Source: an uncultured Bacteroidales bacterium (GTDB lineage: Bacteria > Bacteroidota > Bacteroidia > Bacteroidales > Paludibacteraceae). From it: DNA of 64,000 bases. Under the pieces are notes generated by a model, which was not told the DNA's origin, made no database searches, and saw only the letters and a program-made list of their open reading frames with translations. A program made the translations under genes and the position numbers. Shown here in pieces: positions 35,224 to 41,503 of the stretch. Each line of letters begins with the position of its first letter. The first letter of the stretch is position 1. The stretch spans positions 1-64,000 of the forward strand of contig CACWZZ010000009.1 of the NCBI GenBank assembly GCA_902765485.1, read 5' to 3'.

Positions 35224-36759
35224 ATGGTTCGCCAAATGTTAATCAGTACCGCCTTGCTGGTACTCTCCTTATCCCTCAACGCGATGTCCACATTGGACTC
35301 GCTGATGCGCGTACTGGATGCGGAAGTGGAGATCTCCGCTTCTTACCGCGCAGCACACCAACAACGAATAGACTCTCTCAAATCCGTCCGTCCCATGACG
35401 AAAGGGGTGCAGATCCGTGTAGCGCGCGAGTACCAGTATTTCCAGAGCGACAGCGCGCGCGAATGGTACCTCAGCCTCATCGACGCCGAGGAACCCTACC
35501 GCACGCAGGCATATATGGGGCTGGTGCAACTGAGTTCGTCTATCGGCAAATACGGCGAGGGATTCACGCTGGTGCCCTATGTGAGCGAGACGCCGGACAG
35601 CCTGCGCGTGGACTGGATAGAAGCCGTGTGGCGGCTGTATAACGAAGCCTATGCGGCATGCCGTATTCCCTCTTACCGGGCGGAACTGAAGGCGAACGTG
35701 GACCTGTACTATGACTCGCTGCTGCACGAGATGGACCTCCGCGCGCCGGACGATGTAGCCATCCGTCTGCGACGGAATATACTGGCAGCCGTTGACTCGC
35801 ATAATTACTCCCGCGCACTGGAGATCAACGATTCGATCCTCTCGCGCACCAGAGAGTGGTCGCACCCCTATGCGATCGAGTCCTACGCCCGCGCGATGCT
35901 GTATGAGCAATCCGGTCAGGACCGCAAACGCATCGAGTGGCTCACCCGCTCCGCTATCGCGGACGTACGCTGCGGCATCACCGACAACGGTTCGTCATGG
36001 CTGGTAGCCAAAGAATGTTATGAATCCGGCGATCTGGAGCGCGCCTTCCATTTCAGCGACTATTCGCTGACCAATGCCTCCATATTCAACGCCCCTACCC
36101 GCTTCATCCAGACCTATGCGCTGGGACACGAGATCAGCGGCAGTTACGAGAACCACATGCACCGATCGTATATCATGCTTATCATCGGTCTTTCCGCGCT
36201 GGCGGTGGCTTTAGTGGTATTGGCGATCGGTATTATCTTCTCGCTGCGCCAGAACCGCCGGCTGCACGCGCTGAACAAAGAGATGGAGGCGATGAACGAG
36301 CAGCAGAGACTCATCAACCACCAGCTCAAGGACGCCAACAAGGTCAAGGAGCAGTATATATGCCGCTATCTGGAGGTCTATAGCGACTATATCCGCCGGC
36401 TGACCACTATGGCGCGCAAGGCGGGGGAGAAAAATCCCACGGAGTTTATGAACCGTGAGATGGAGAATTTCTACCGTTCTTTCGACGACACGTTTCTGTC
36501 GCTGTACGGTACTTTCGTAGAAGATTTCAATGCGTTGCTGAAGCCCGAAGCGCGTATCACTCCCAAACCGGGCGAGCGGATGACCATCGAGCTGCGCATC
36601 TTCGCGCTGATCCTATTGGGTATAACCAGCAGCGCCAAGATAGCGGAGCTGCTGTGTTATAGTCCCAATACGATCAGTAATTACCGCGTGAAGATGAAGA
36701 ATGCCTCTCTGGGCGAGCGCGACAGTTTCGAGCAACGCGTCCAAGAGATCGGCAACTGA
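35224..36759 (+). CDS. DUF6377-type membrane-anchored transcriptional regulator
   Basis: A 511-residue protein with an N-terminal signal, a helical TPR-like sensor region outside the inner membrane (~20-300), one membrane segment at ~318-340 (MLIIGLSALAVALVVLAIGI), a coiled coil (~345-375) and a C-terminal cytoplasmic LuxR-like helix-turn-helix (LGITSSAKIAELLCYSPNTI, YRVKMKN). This matches the Bacteroidota DUF6377 layout often found near polysaccharide loci. It probably senses an envelope or sugar signal and controls transcription directly. Its target could be the CotH gene, or the glucan genes about 10 kb away. Confidence 0.82.
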   Translation: MVRQMLISTALLVLSLSLNAMSTLDSLMRVLDAEVEISASYRAAHQQRIDSLKSVRPMTKGVQIRVAREYQYFQSDSAREWYLSLIDAEEPYRTQAYMGLVQLSSSIGKYGEGFTLVPYVSETPDSLRVDWIEAVWRLYNEAYAACRIPSYRAELKANVDLYYDSLLHEMDLRAPDDVAIRLRRNILAAVDSHNYSRALEINDSILSRTREWSHPYAIESYARAMLYEQSGQDRKRIEWLTRSAIADVRCGITDNGSSWLVAKECYESGDLERAFHFSDYSLTNASIFNAPTRFIQTYALGHEISGSYENHMHRSYIMLIIGLSALAVALVVLAIGIIFSLRQNRRLHALNKEMEAMNEQQRLINHQLKDANKVKEQYICRYLEVYSDYIRRLTTMARKAGEKNPTEFMNREMENFYRSFDDTFLSLYGTFVEDFNALLKPEARITPKPGERMTIELRIFALILLGITSSAKIAELLCYSPNTISNYRVKMKNASLGERDSFEQRVQEIGN

Positions 36760-36799
36760 GGTTATTTCGTCTAAATGCAGTCATTTCCCTGTCGCCTTC

Positions 36800-36843
36800 C
36801 TTACCACTTCGTTACCACTACGTAACGTTCGACCACGGTACGT
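36800..36843. repeat. Degenerate 11-bp array
   Basis: Four 11-bp units (CTTACCACTTC, GTTACCACTAC and two diverged ones) follow the regulator gene. It is the weakest of the five 11-bp arrays. Confidence 0.5.
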
Positions 36844-36973
36844 TCACGGCACAAAAGTACTGCTTTTTTTCAATAAATTATTATCATAATTTGAGAAATA
36901 TTTATCATTTTGTGCATTTTTTGTAAAAAAAATTGAAGGAAGACGATTTTTCTACATAAAAAATGCAAAAAAA

Positions 36974-37005
36974 TTTGGTCATGTCAAAAAAAAGCAGTAC
37001 CTTTG
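36974..37005 (+). promoter_or_regulatory. Promoter of tRNA-Lys
   Basis: TTTG (36974-36977), 20 bases, TACCTTTG (36998-37005), 22 bases before the tRNA. Confidence 0.85.
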
Positions 37006-37027
37006 CAGCCGCTTTTGAAAAGCAATC

Positions 37028-37100
37028 GTCTCCCTAGCTCAGTTGGTAGAGCAACTGACTCTTAATCAGTGGGTCGAGGGTTCGAGTCCCTCGGGGGACA
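37028..37100 (+). tRNA. tRNA-Lys (anticodon CTT)
   Basis: A 73-base cloverleaf. The acceptor GTCTCCC pairs with GGGGGAC (one G-T pair), the D-arm contains AGCTCAGTTGGTAGAGC, the anticodon loop CTCTTAA carries CTT, and the T-arm is GAGGG-TTCGAGT-CCCTC. CCA is not encoded. Confidence 0.97.
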
Positions 37101-37104
37101 CAAG

Positions 37105-37129
37105 AAAGGACATCCGATGGGTGTCCTTT
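37105..37129. terminator. Bidirectional terminator after tRNA-Lys
   Basis: AAAGGACATCC pairs with GGGTGTCCTTT (one G-T pair) around the loop GAT, followed by TTTT on the plus strand and preceded by A's that become T's on the minus strand. It lies 3 bases past the stop of the convergent nucleotidyltransferase gene and can serve both. Confidence 0.85.
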
Positions 37130-37131
37130 TC

Positions 37132-37866
37132 TTATATTAAGCTTTCGGCGAAAGCTTCGGCTTCGGTTATCTGGTCTATTTTCCCGACGTCCATCATGCG
37201 GTAACCGGACGGGACGTAGGCCTGCAAAGGCACTTCTTTCATGATCTCCAGATAAAAAGGTATCAGCGAGAATTTAGTCTCATCTATCTGTTGCAAGCGG
37301 GAGAGCGTGTCATCATTGAGTATCTGCATGCCGGAGAACGCCAAATGCCGTCCGTCGAATCCTTTCTGTTCTCCGGTCGCTATATTGGTCCAGCCGCATA
37401 ATAAATCCTCCCCGTTGAAACAGAGATAGCGCTGCGTTTGCCGTTCGCTGACCACCAGACGGGAGACACCGGTCTCCTCATACTGCGCTATAAGCGCCTT
37501 GATATCTATATTGGACAGGATGTCCACATTGCAGGCGAGGATCGGTTCGTCAGTCCCAAGGAGTCCGTCTTTAAACGCTTTGCGCAGTCCTCCGCCGGTG
37601 TCCAGCAGTTGATCCCGTTCGTCGGAGATACGTATATTGGTGCCCCAACCGTTATTCGCGCGGACGGCGTCAATGATCTGATCCGGGAAATGGTGAACGT
37701 TCACAACGATGTCCGTTATTCCGGCGTCGCGCAGTTTCTCCACTTGCCATTGCAGCAGCGGTTTGCCCGCCAGCGGCACCAGCGCCTTCGGCATTGTATC
37801 GGTGAGCGGTTTGAGGCGCGTGCCCAAGCCCGCGGCAAAAATAAAAGCAATTTTACATTTTCTCAT
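37132..37866 (-). CDS. MurU-like sugar-1-phosphate nucleotidyltransferase
   Basis: A 244-residue nucleotidyltransferase. The signature AAGLGTRLKPLTDTMPKALV is complete, followed by GKPLLQWQVEKLRDAG and the metal-binding NVDILSN. It resembles MurU, which makes UDP-N-acetylmuramic acid from the 1-phosphate in peptidoglycan recycling; a GDP-mannose-type role is the alternative. The MurU reading is favoured because the gene directly before it encodes an AmgK-like sugar kinase, the partner enzyme in that pathway. The two genes are 12 bases apart, separated by a TTCATT-type repeat. Confidence 0.8.
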   Translation of the reverse strand: MRKCKIAFIFAAGLGTRLKPLTDTMPKALVPLAGKPLLQWQVEKLRDAGITDIVVNVHHFPDQIIDAVRANNGWGTNIRISDERDQLLDTGGGLRKAFKDGLLGTDEPILACNVDILSNIDIKALIAQYEETGVSRLVVSERQTQRYLCFNGEDLLCGWTNIATGEQKGFDGRHLAFSGMQILNDDTLSRLQQIDETKFSLIPFYLEIMKEVPLQAYVPSGYRMMDVGKIDQITEAEAFAESLI

Positions 37867-37890
37867 TTGTTCATTTCCTCATTTATTCAG
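37862..37890. repeat. Short tandem array (TTTCCTCA type, 8 bp)
   Basis: About three imperfect units of CTCATTTx/TTCATTTx span the gap between the kinase-RapZ stop and the nucleotidyltransferase start and enter both genes. Confidence 0.6.
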
Positions 37891-39273
37891 CCATTTGTCT
37901 ATTCCTCTTTCTCTATGGATGAGATGGATGCGGACGGGGTATTTGTCCTTGAGGTGCGCAGCCAGATGTTCGGCGCAATAGACAGAGCGGTGCTGCCCGC
38001 CCGTGCAACCGAAAGAAACCTGCAGGTGGTTGAAACCGCGTTCGAGGAACCGCTCTACATGATGGTCCACCAAGGCATAGACGGAGTTCAAGAAAGTTAG
38101 TATCTCGCCGTCTTTCTCCAGAAAATCAATCACCGGTTGGTCGAGACCGGTCTGGGTCTTGTACTCCTCGTATTTGCCGGGGTTATGGGTGGAACGGCAG
38201 TCGAAGACATAGCCTCCGCCGTTGCCGGAGGTGTCCGCAGGAATACCGCGTTTGAAGGAGAAAGAGTAGATGGTGACTGTTAGACCGTCCTTCGGACTGA
38301 CAGAATACAGACCGCTACGCTGACAGAGTACAGACTGATTTACAAGGCGATCAGCAAGTTCGCGGAGATAGGGGTATTCGGGGAGTTGGTTTAGTACCTC
38401 GCGGAGATTCTTGATTGCATTGGGGATGGACTCCAGGAAATGGGGTTTGCGCTCGAAATAGCCTCTGTAGCCATACGCGCCTAAGACTTGGAGCGTGCGG
38501 AAAAGGACGAAATGGGGCAATGCTGCGCGCCATGACTGTTCAGCCAAGCTTGGCTGAAGCTTGTGCAGTTCGTCCAGATAGGCGTCAATCAGTTCTTTGC
38601 GGAGAGCGGCGGGAAAGTTCGCTTTCGCCTGCCACAAGAAGGAAGCCACATCGTACTGGGTGGGTCCTTTGCGTCCGCCCTGGAAATCGATGAAGTACGG
38701 TTGCCCGTCCTTGATCATGACATTACGGCTCTGGAAGTCGCGGTAGAGGAACCAACCCCTCTCCGGCTCTCCCCTCAAGGGAGAGAGTATCTTCGCCGTC
38801 AAAGTATCGAAATCGTCCTCCAGACGGGGTTCGGAGAATTCGAGCCGGGTGCCTTTGAGGAAACAGTACTTGAAATAATTGAGGTCCCATCGGATGGATC
38901 GTTCGTCCATCTCGGGAACGGGGAAACAGACGGACCAGTCGAAGGACTGCGCGCCGATCACTTGTACGTGCGCGAGTGCGCGTATCGTGCGTTCTAATAA
39001 GGTGTGCTCTTCGGCGCTGAACTCCCCTGTCTCGCGTCCGTGACGGATGGCATCGAAAAGGAGCGTGTCACCCAAATCCTCCTGGGTATAGGTCATTTCG
39101 TCTTCGCTGACCCAATAGAGTTCGGGCACGGGGAGCCCCAAGTCATGGAAATGGCGCGCCATATAGATGAATGCGCGGTTCTCATCGCGGTTGGTGCCTT
39201 CTACGCGGATGACCGTCCGTCCGGACGCGTCCTGAATGCGGGTATAAAGTCTATTTGAGCCTTGCTGTTGCAT
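37879..39273 (-). CDS. AmgK-like sugar kinase fused to RapZ C-terminal domain
   Basis: A 464-residue two-domain protein. Residues 1-~310 are an aminoglycoside-phosphotransferase-fold kinase with YRDFQSRNVM (catalytic loop) and YFIDFQGG (metal-binding), like AmgK, which phosphorylates N-acetylmuramate/N-acetylglucosamine at C1. Residues ~330-464 match the C-terminal half of RapZ: YSFSFKRGIP, GYVFDCR, TGLDQPVIDFL and FGCTGGQHRSVYCAE. In E. coli that half binds glucosamine-6-phosphate; the RapZ N-terminal P-loop domain is absent. The fusion suggests amino-sugar sensing tied to cell-wall recycling. A family-A palindrome encodes SPLRGEPE in the kinase, and a family-B repeat encodes the inter-domain linker. 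Confidence 0.85.
   Translation of the reverse strand: MQQQGSNRLYTRIQDASGRTVIRVEGTNRDENRAFIYMARHFHDLGLPVPELYWVSEDEMTYTQEDLGDTLLFDAIRHGRETGEFSAEEHTLLERTIRALAHVQVIGAQSFDWSVCFPVPEMDERSIRWDLNYFKYCFLKGTRLEFSEPRLEDDFDTLTAKILSPLRGEPERGWFLYRDFQSRNVMIKDGQPYFIDFQGGRKGPTQYDVASFLWQAKANFPAALRKELIDAYLDELHKLQPSLAEQSWRAALPHFVLFRTLQVLGAYGYRGYFERKPHFLESIPNAIKNLREVLNQLPEYPYLRELADRLVNQSVLCQRSGLYSVSPKDGLTVTIYSFSFKRGIPADTSGNGGGYVFDCRSTHNPGKYEEYKTQTGLDQPVIDFLEKDGEILTFLNSVYALVDHHVERFLERGFNHLQVSFGCTGGQHRSVYCAEHLAAHLKDKYPVRIHLIHRERGIDKWLNK
38281..38338. repeat. Family-B repeat in the kinase-RapZ fusion
   Basis: AGACCGTCCTTCGGACTGACAG and CTGACAGAGTACAGACTGA blocks; encode NQSVLCQRSGLYSVSPKDGL, the inter-domain linker. 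Confidence 0.8.
38756..38786. repeat. CT-rich palindromic element in the kinase-RapZ fusion
   Basis: CCCCTCTCCGGCTCTCCCCT and CAAGGGAGAGAG; in frame, encodes LSPLRGEPERG. Confidence 0.85.
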
Positions 39274-39282
39274 ATACGATTC

Positions 39283-39316
39283 AACCCCACCCCGTCCCTC
39301 CCCTCAAGGGAGGGAG
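39283..39316. repeat. CT-rich palindromic element, intergenic copy
   Basis: AACCCCACCCC followed by a CCCTCCCCTCAAGGGAGGG palindrome, between the lipid kinase and the kinase-RapZ gene. It is the clearest full copy of family A outside a gene. Confidence 0.85.
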
Positions 39317-39352
39317 ATGAGGCATTATAAATTTTAGTTTGAGAATATCATT

Positions 39353-40276
39353 TCAGCATCTGAATTGGAGGGCGTGGTGGATGCAGGTGACGCGGCAGGG
39401 CCCCATGAAGTTCTCCAGAATACCGTCCGCTTCGATGAGGATATGCTTGCGATAATTGATCTCTATCTCTTTGCCCACGATCGGATAGATAAAAGGCAGT
39501 TCGGTCAGTTTGCCGTTATAGAGTTTCGGCAGGGCTTTGAGCACCTGTTTGAACGTCGGTTTGCGAACGAACATACCATGGAAAATGCCATCTGCGGGAT
39601 CGGCTTCGGGGTTCTGTTTGATTCCTCCGCCGGAGAAAGGTCCGTTGCCGATGTTCATGGTGAAGAGCAGGTCGTTGACTGCTTCCTTGCCGTCCACCGT
39701 CAAGATCTTGTGCTGGCTCTTATGCTGCACGATCGCGGCGATGAGACCGAAGAGGTAGTTGACGTGGTGGGAACCGATATAGTATTTGAGCGTGTCGGCT
39801 TTCTTGCAGCAGAGGGGATCGACACCGAAACCGACGGAGTTGATGAAATAGCGGTGGTGGGCAATGCCGTTTCGCCGGTAGGTGACGCAGCCGATGTCGA
39901 TAGGATGTCCTTCGCCCTCGAAGAAACGCCGCAGGCTCTCTTTATGGTTCTTGGTGAGGAGCCAGAACCTACCCCAGTCGTTTCCCGTTCCGCGCGGCAT
40001 GAGTCCCACTTGGATTTGCGCCCGCTGCTCGGGGTCGAGGGAGGATCGCATGATGCCGTTGATCACCTCGGAGAGGGTGCCATCGCCGCCGAGGACGAGT
40101 ATCTCGTCATACCCTTTCTCCACCAACTCGCGGGCAAGTTCCGTAGCATGACCCGCATACTTCGTCACCCTATATGCGAAAGGCAGGTGGCGCTTGCGCA
40201 GCAATTTCCATAGATAGATGCGTTGCGCGCGGAAGGCGCGCTTGCCCGACTTTGGATTGATTACGATGCCTAACAT
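39353..40276 (-). CDS. Diacylglycerol-kinase-family lipid kinase
   Basis: A 307-residue DagK/YegS-type lipid kinase. It shows the N-terminal NPKSGKR, the ATP-binding VLGGDGTLSEVING and the GTGNDWGR motif of the catalytic domain, followed by the C-terminal beta-sandwich. It would phosphorylate diacylglycerol or a similar lipid at the inner membrane. It has its own promoter just past the DUF4295 terminator and probably leads the transcript that continues into the kinase-RapZ and MurU-like genes. Confidence 0.92.
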   Translation of the reverse strand: MLGIVINPKSGKRAFRAQRIYLWKLLRKRHLPFAYRVTKYAGHATELARELVEKGYDEILVLGGDGTLSEVINGIMRSSLDPEQRAQIQVGLMPRGTGNDWGRFWLLTKNHKESLRRFFEGEGHPIDIGCVTYRRNGIAHHRYFINSVGFGVDPLCCKKADTLKYYIGSHHVNYLFGLIAAIVQHKSQHKILTVDGKEAVNDLLFTMNIGNGPFSGGGIKQNPEADPADGIFHGMFVRKPTFKQVLKALPKLYNGKLTELPFIYPIVGKEIEINYRKHILIEADGILENFMGPCRVTCIHHALQFRC

Positions 40277-40283
40277 GATATTA

Positions 40284-40311
40284 TTTTCTCATTTTCACAT
40301 TTTCTCATTTG
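40284..40311. repeat. 8-bp array (TTCTCATT/TTCACATT)
   Basis: Three units lie in the leader between the lipid-kinase promoter and its start codon. Confidence 0.75.
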
Positions 40312-40322
40312 AAAAGCGAGTG

Positions 40323-40354
40323 CAAAGGTACACAAAAAAAATGACATACGCAAA
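40323..40354 (-). promoter_or_regulatory. Promoter of the lipid kinase transcript
   Basis: Minus strand: TTTG (40351-40354), 20 bases, TACCTTTG (40323-40330). The -33 box sits in the loop of the upstream operon's terminator. Confidence 0.85.
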
Positions 40355-40370
40355 TTTGTATGTCATTTTT
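40336..40370 (-). terminator. Terminator of rpmB-rpmG-DUF4295
   Basis: ATGACATAC (40341-40349) pairs with GTATGTCAT (40358-40366), extended by A's and T's to ~14 bp, with T-runs on both strands. It lies 30 bases past the DUF4295 stop and overlaps the next promoter. Confidence 0.9.
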
Positions 40371-40399
40371 CTTTGAGTTTTCAATTTTCGTCCAGTGAC

Positions 40400-40552
40400 T
40401 TACTTGAAGTACTCCTGTACTTTCTCGTTGAGAACGATTTCCTCCTGGAAGATGTAAGCCCCTGTTTTCGGCGACTTAACCATCTTGATGCACTTAGAGT
40501 GCGCACGTCCGGAGTTACCTGTTTGAAGGGTTGCGACCGCTTTCTTTGCCAT
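40400..40552 (-). CDS. DUF4295 small protein
   Basis: A 50-residue basic protein beginning MAKKAVATLQTGNSGRAHSK and ending NEKVQEYFK. It matches the Bacteroidota DUF4295 family, always small and usually encoded after L33. A ribosome-associated role is inferred from the conserved rpmB-rpmG-DUF4295 order. Many lysines and a KxxKMVKSPKTG segment suggest RNA contact. The gene starts 30 bases after the L33 stop and is followed by the terminator. Confidence 0.92.
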   Translation of the reverse strand: MAKKAVATLQTGNSGRAHSKCIKMVKSPKTGAYIFQEEIVLNEKVQEYFK

Positions 40553-40581
40553 AGTTCTAAGCCTTTCTAATTAGGGGTTAA

Positions 40582-40770
40582 TTACTTAATCTCTTTATGG
40601 AGCGTGTAGCGCTTCAGATAGGGATTGTACTTCATCAGTTCCAAACGATCCGGAGTGTTCTTACGGTTTTTGGTGGTAATGTAACGAGACATTCCGGGAA
40701 CACCGCTGGCTTTCTGCTCTGTGCACTCAAGGATCACTTGAACGCGGGCTTCTTTAGTTTTCTTTGCCAT
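40582..40770 (-). CDS. rpmG: 50S ribosomal protein L33
   Basis: A 62-residue protein with typical L33 sequence: [31 protein letters not shown] and a C-terminal YTLHKEIK. The zinc-binding cysteines of C+ forms are missing (one cysteine only), so it is a C-minus form. It lies between L28 and DUF4295 in the standard Bacteroidota order. Confidence 0.97.
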   Translation of the reverse strand: MAKKTKEARVQVILECTEQKASGVPGMSRYITTKNRKNTPDRLELMKYNPYLKRYTLHKEIK

Positions 40771-40786
40771 AGTTTAGCTCCTTTCG

Positions 40787-41023
40787 TTAATAGAGATAGC
40801 CCTTCTCGGCAGCCTGTTTGAGGGCAGCGTCGAGGCCGATCTTGTTAATAGTTCTCAGACCAGCTGCACTCACGTTCAGCTCGATCCATACATCGCGTTC
40901 TACCCAGTAGAACTTACGGCGGAACAGGTTCACATCGAAGGTGCGCTTAGTGTGGCGCTTCGAGTGCGAGACGTTACATCCGCCCATGGCTTTCTTGCCT
41001 GTAATTTGACAAATCTTTGACAT
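40787..41023 (-). CDS. rpmB: 50S ribosomal protein L28
   Basis: A 78-residue L28: [20 protein letters not shown], followed by [21 protein letters not shown] longer in-frame start at 41092 overlaps the promoter -7 box (41090-41097), so 41023 is the real start. It is the first gene of the L28-L33-DUF4295 transcript. Confidence 0.97.
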   Translation of the reverse strand: MSKICQITGKKAMGGCNVSHSKRHTKRTFDVNLFRRKFYWVERDVWIELNVSAAGLRTINKIGLDAALKQAAEKGYLY

Positions 41024-41089
41024 TGTAGTATATATTTTATATTTTCTTCGATTTTGGGGATTCTTCGCATATTTACACGAAAAATCGCG

Positions 41090-41121
41090 CAAAGGTACTG
41101 CTTTTTTTTGAGATGGACAAA
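41090..41121 (-). promoter_or_regulatory. Promoter of rpmB operon
   Basis: Minus strand: TTTG (41118-41121), 20 bases, TACCTTTG (41090-41097). The transcript would begin near 41084, about 60 bases before the L28 start. Confidence 0.85.
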
Positions 41122-41234
41122 TTTTTTGAGGAAAAAATGCTTTTTTTTTTCATTTTGTATAGAAAAGAGGGTTATGGGGGGGAGGATGAAGGAGGAAGGG
41201 TTAGCGTAGTAAAACGGGGTACACTAGATACTCA

Positions 41235-41333
41235 GATTATACTGAAGTTATACGGTGGTTATACGACTAACCCAATAATAACCCAATAATAACCCAATAA
41301 TGACCCAATAATATCCCAATAAAAGAACAATAA
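41235..41333. repeat. 11-bp tandem array (TAACCCAATAA)
   Basis: Nine consecutive 11-bp units. The middle ones are TAACCCAATAA with few changes; the first three (GATTATACTGA, AGTTATACGGT, GGTTATACGAC) and the last are diverged. The phase of 11 bp is kept throughout. It lies between divergent promoters. Confidence 0.9.
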
Positions 41334-41453
41334 TATAACAATGGGAACAGCAGGAAAGGAGGAAAATGAAAGGAGGAAGGGAAGGAGAGGGGGAGAAAGA
41401 GAGGGGCTAAAAAGGAGGCAAACGAAGAAAAAAGAGGGAAAGGGACGATTTTA

Positions 41454-41485
41454 TTTGCATATCTCAAAAAAAAGTACTACCTTTG
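41454..41485 (+). promoter_or_regulatory. Promoter of the SulP permease gene
   Basis: TTTG (41454-41457), 20 bases, TACCTTTG (41478-41485). The ATG at 41483 lies inside the -7 box, which rules it out as start. Confidence 0.85.
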
Positions 41486-41503
41486 CACCCGATTTACGAA
41501 TGT

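Larger units (their letters stand above)
41093..41503. other. Gene-free region between divergent rpmB and sulP promoters
   Basis: About 400 bases with two divergent promoters, purine-rich runs and a 99-base 11-bp array between them. No coding frame with protein-like features was seen. Confidence 0.75.

Noticed and set aside
36852-36859. Promoter-like TACTTTTG on the minus strand after the regulator gene
   Set aside because: No TTTG at 20 bases upstream, and no minus-strand gene to serve before 33.2 kb.
41235-41333. CRISPR-like regular repeats
   Set aside because: Units are directly adjacent 11-mers with no spacers and there are no cas genes in the window. The same holds for 25948-26002 and 56381-56446.
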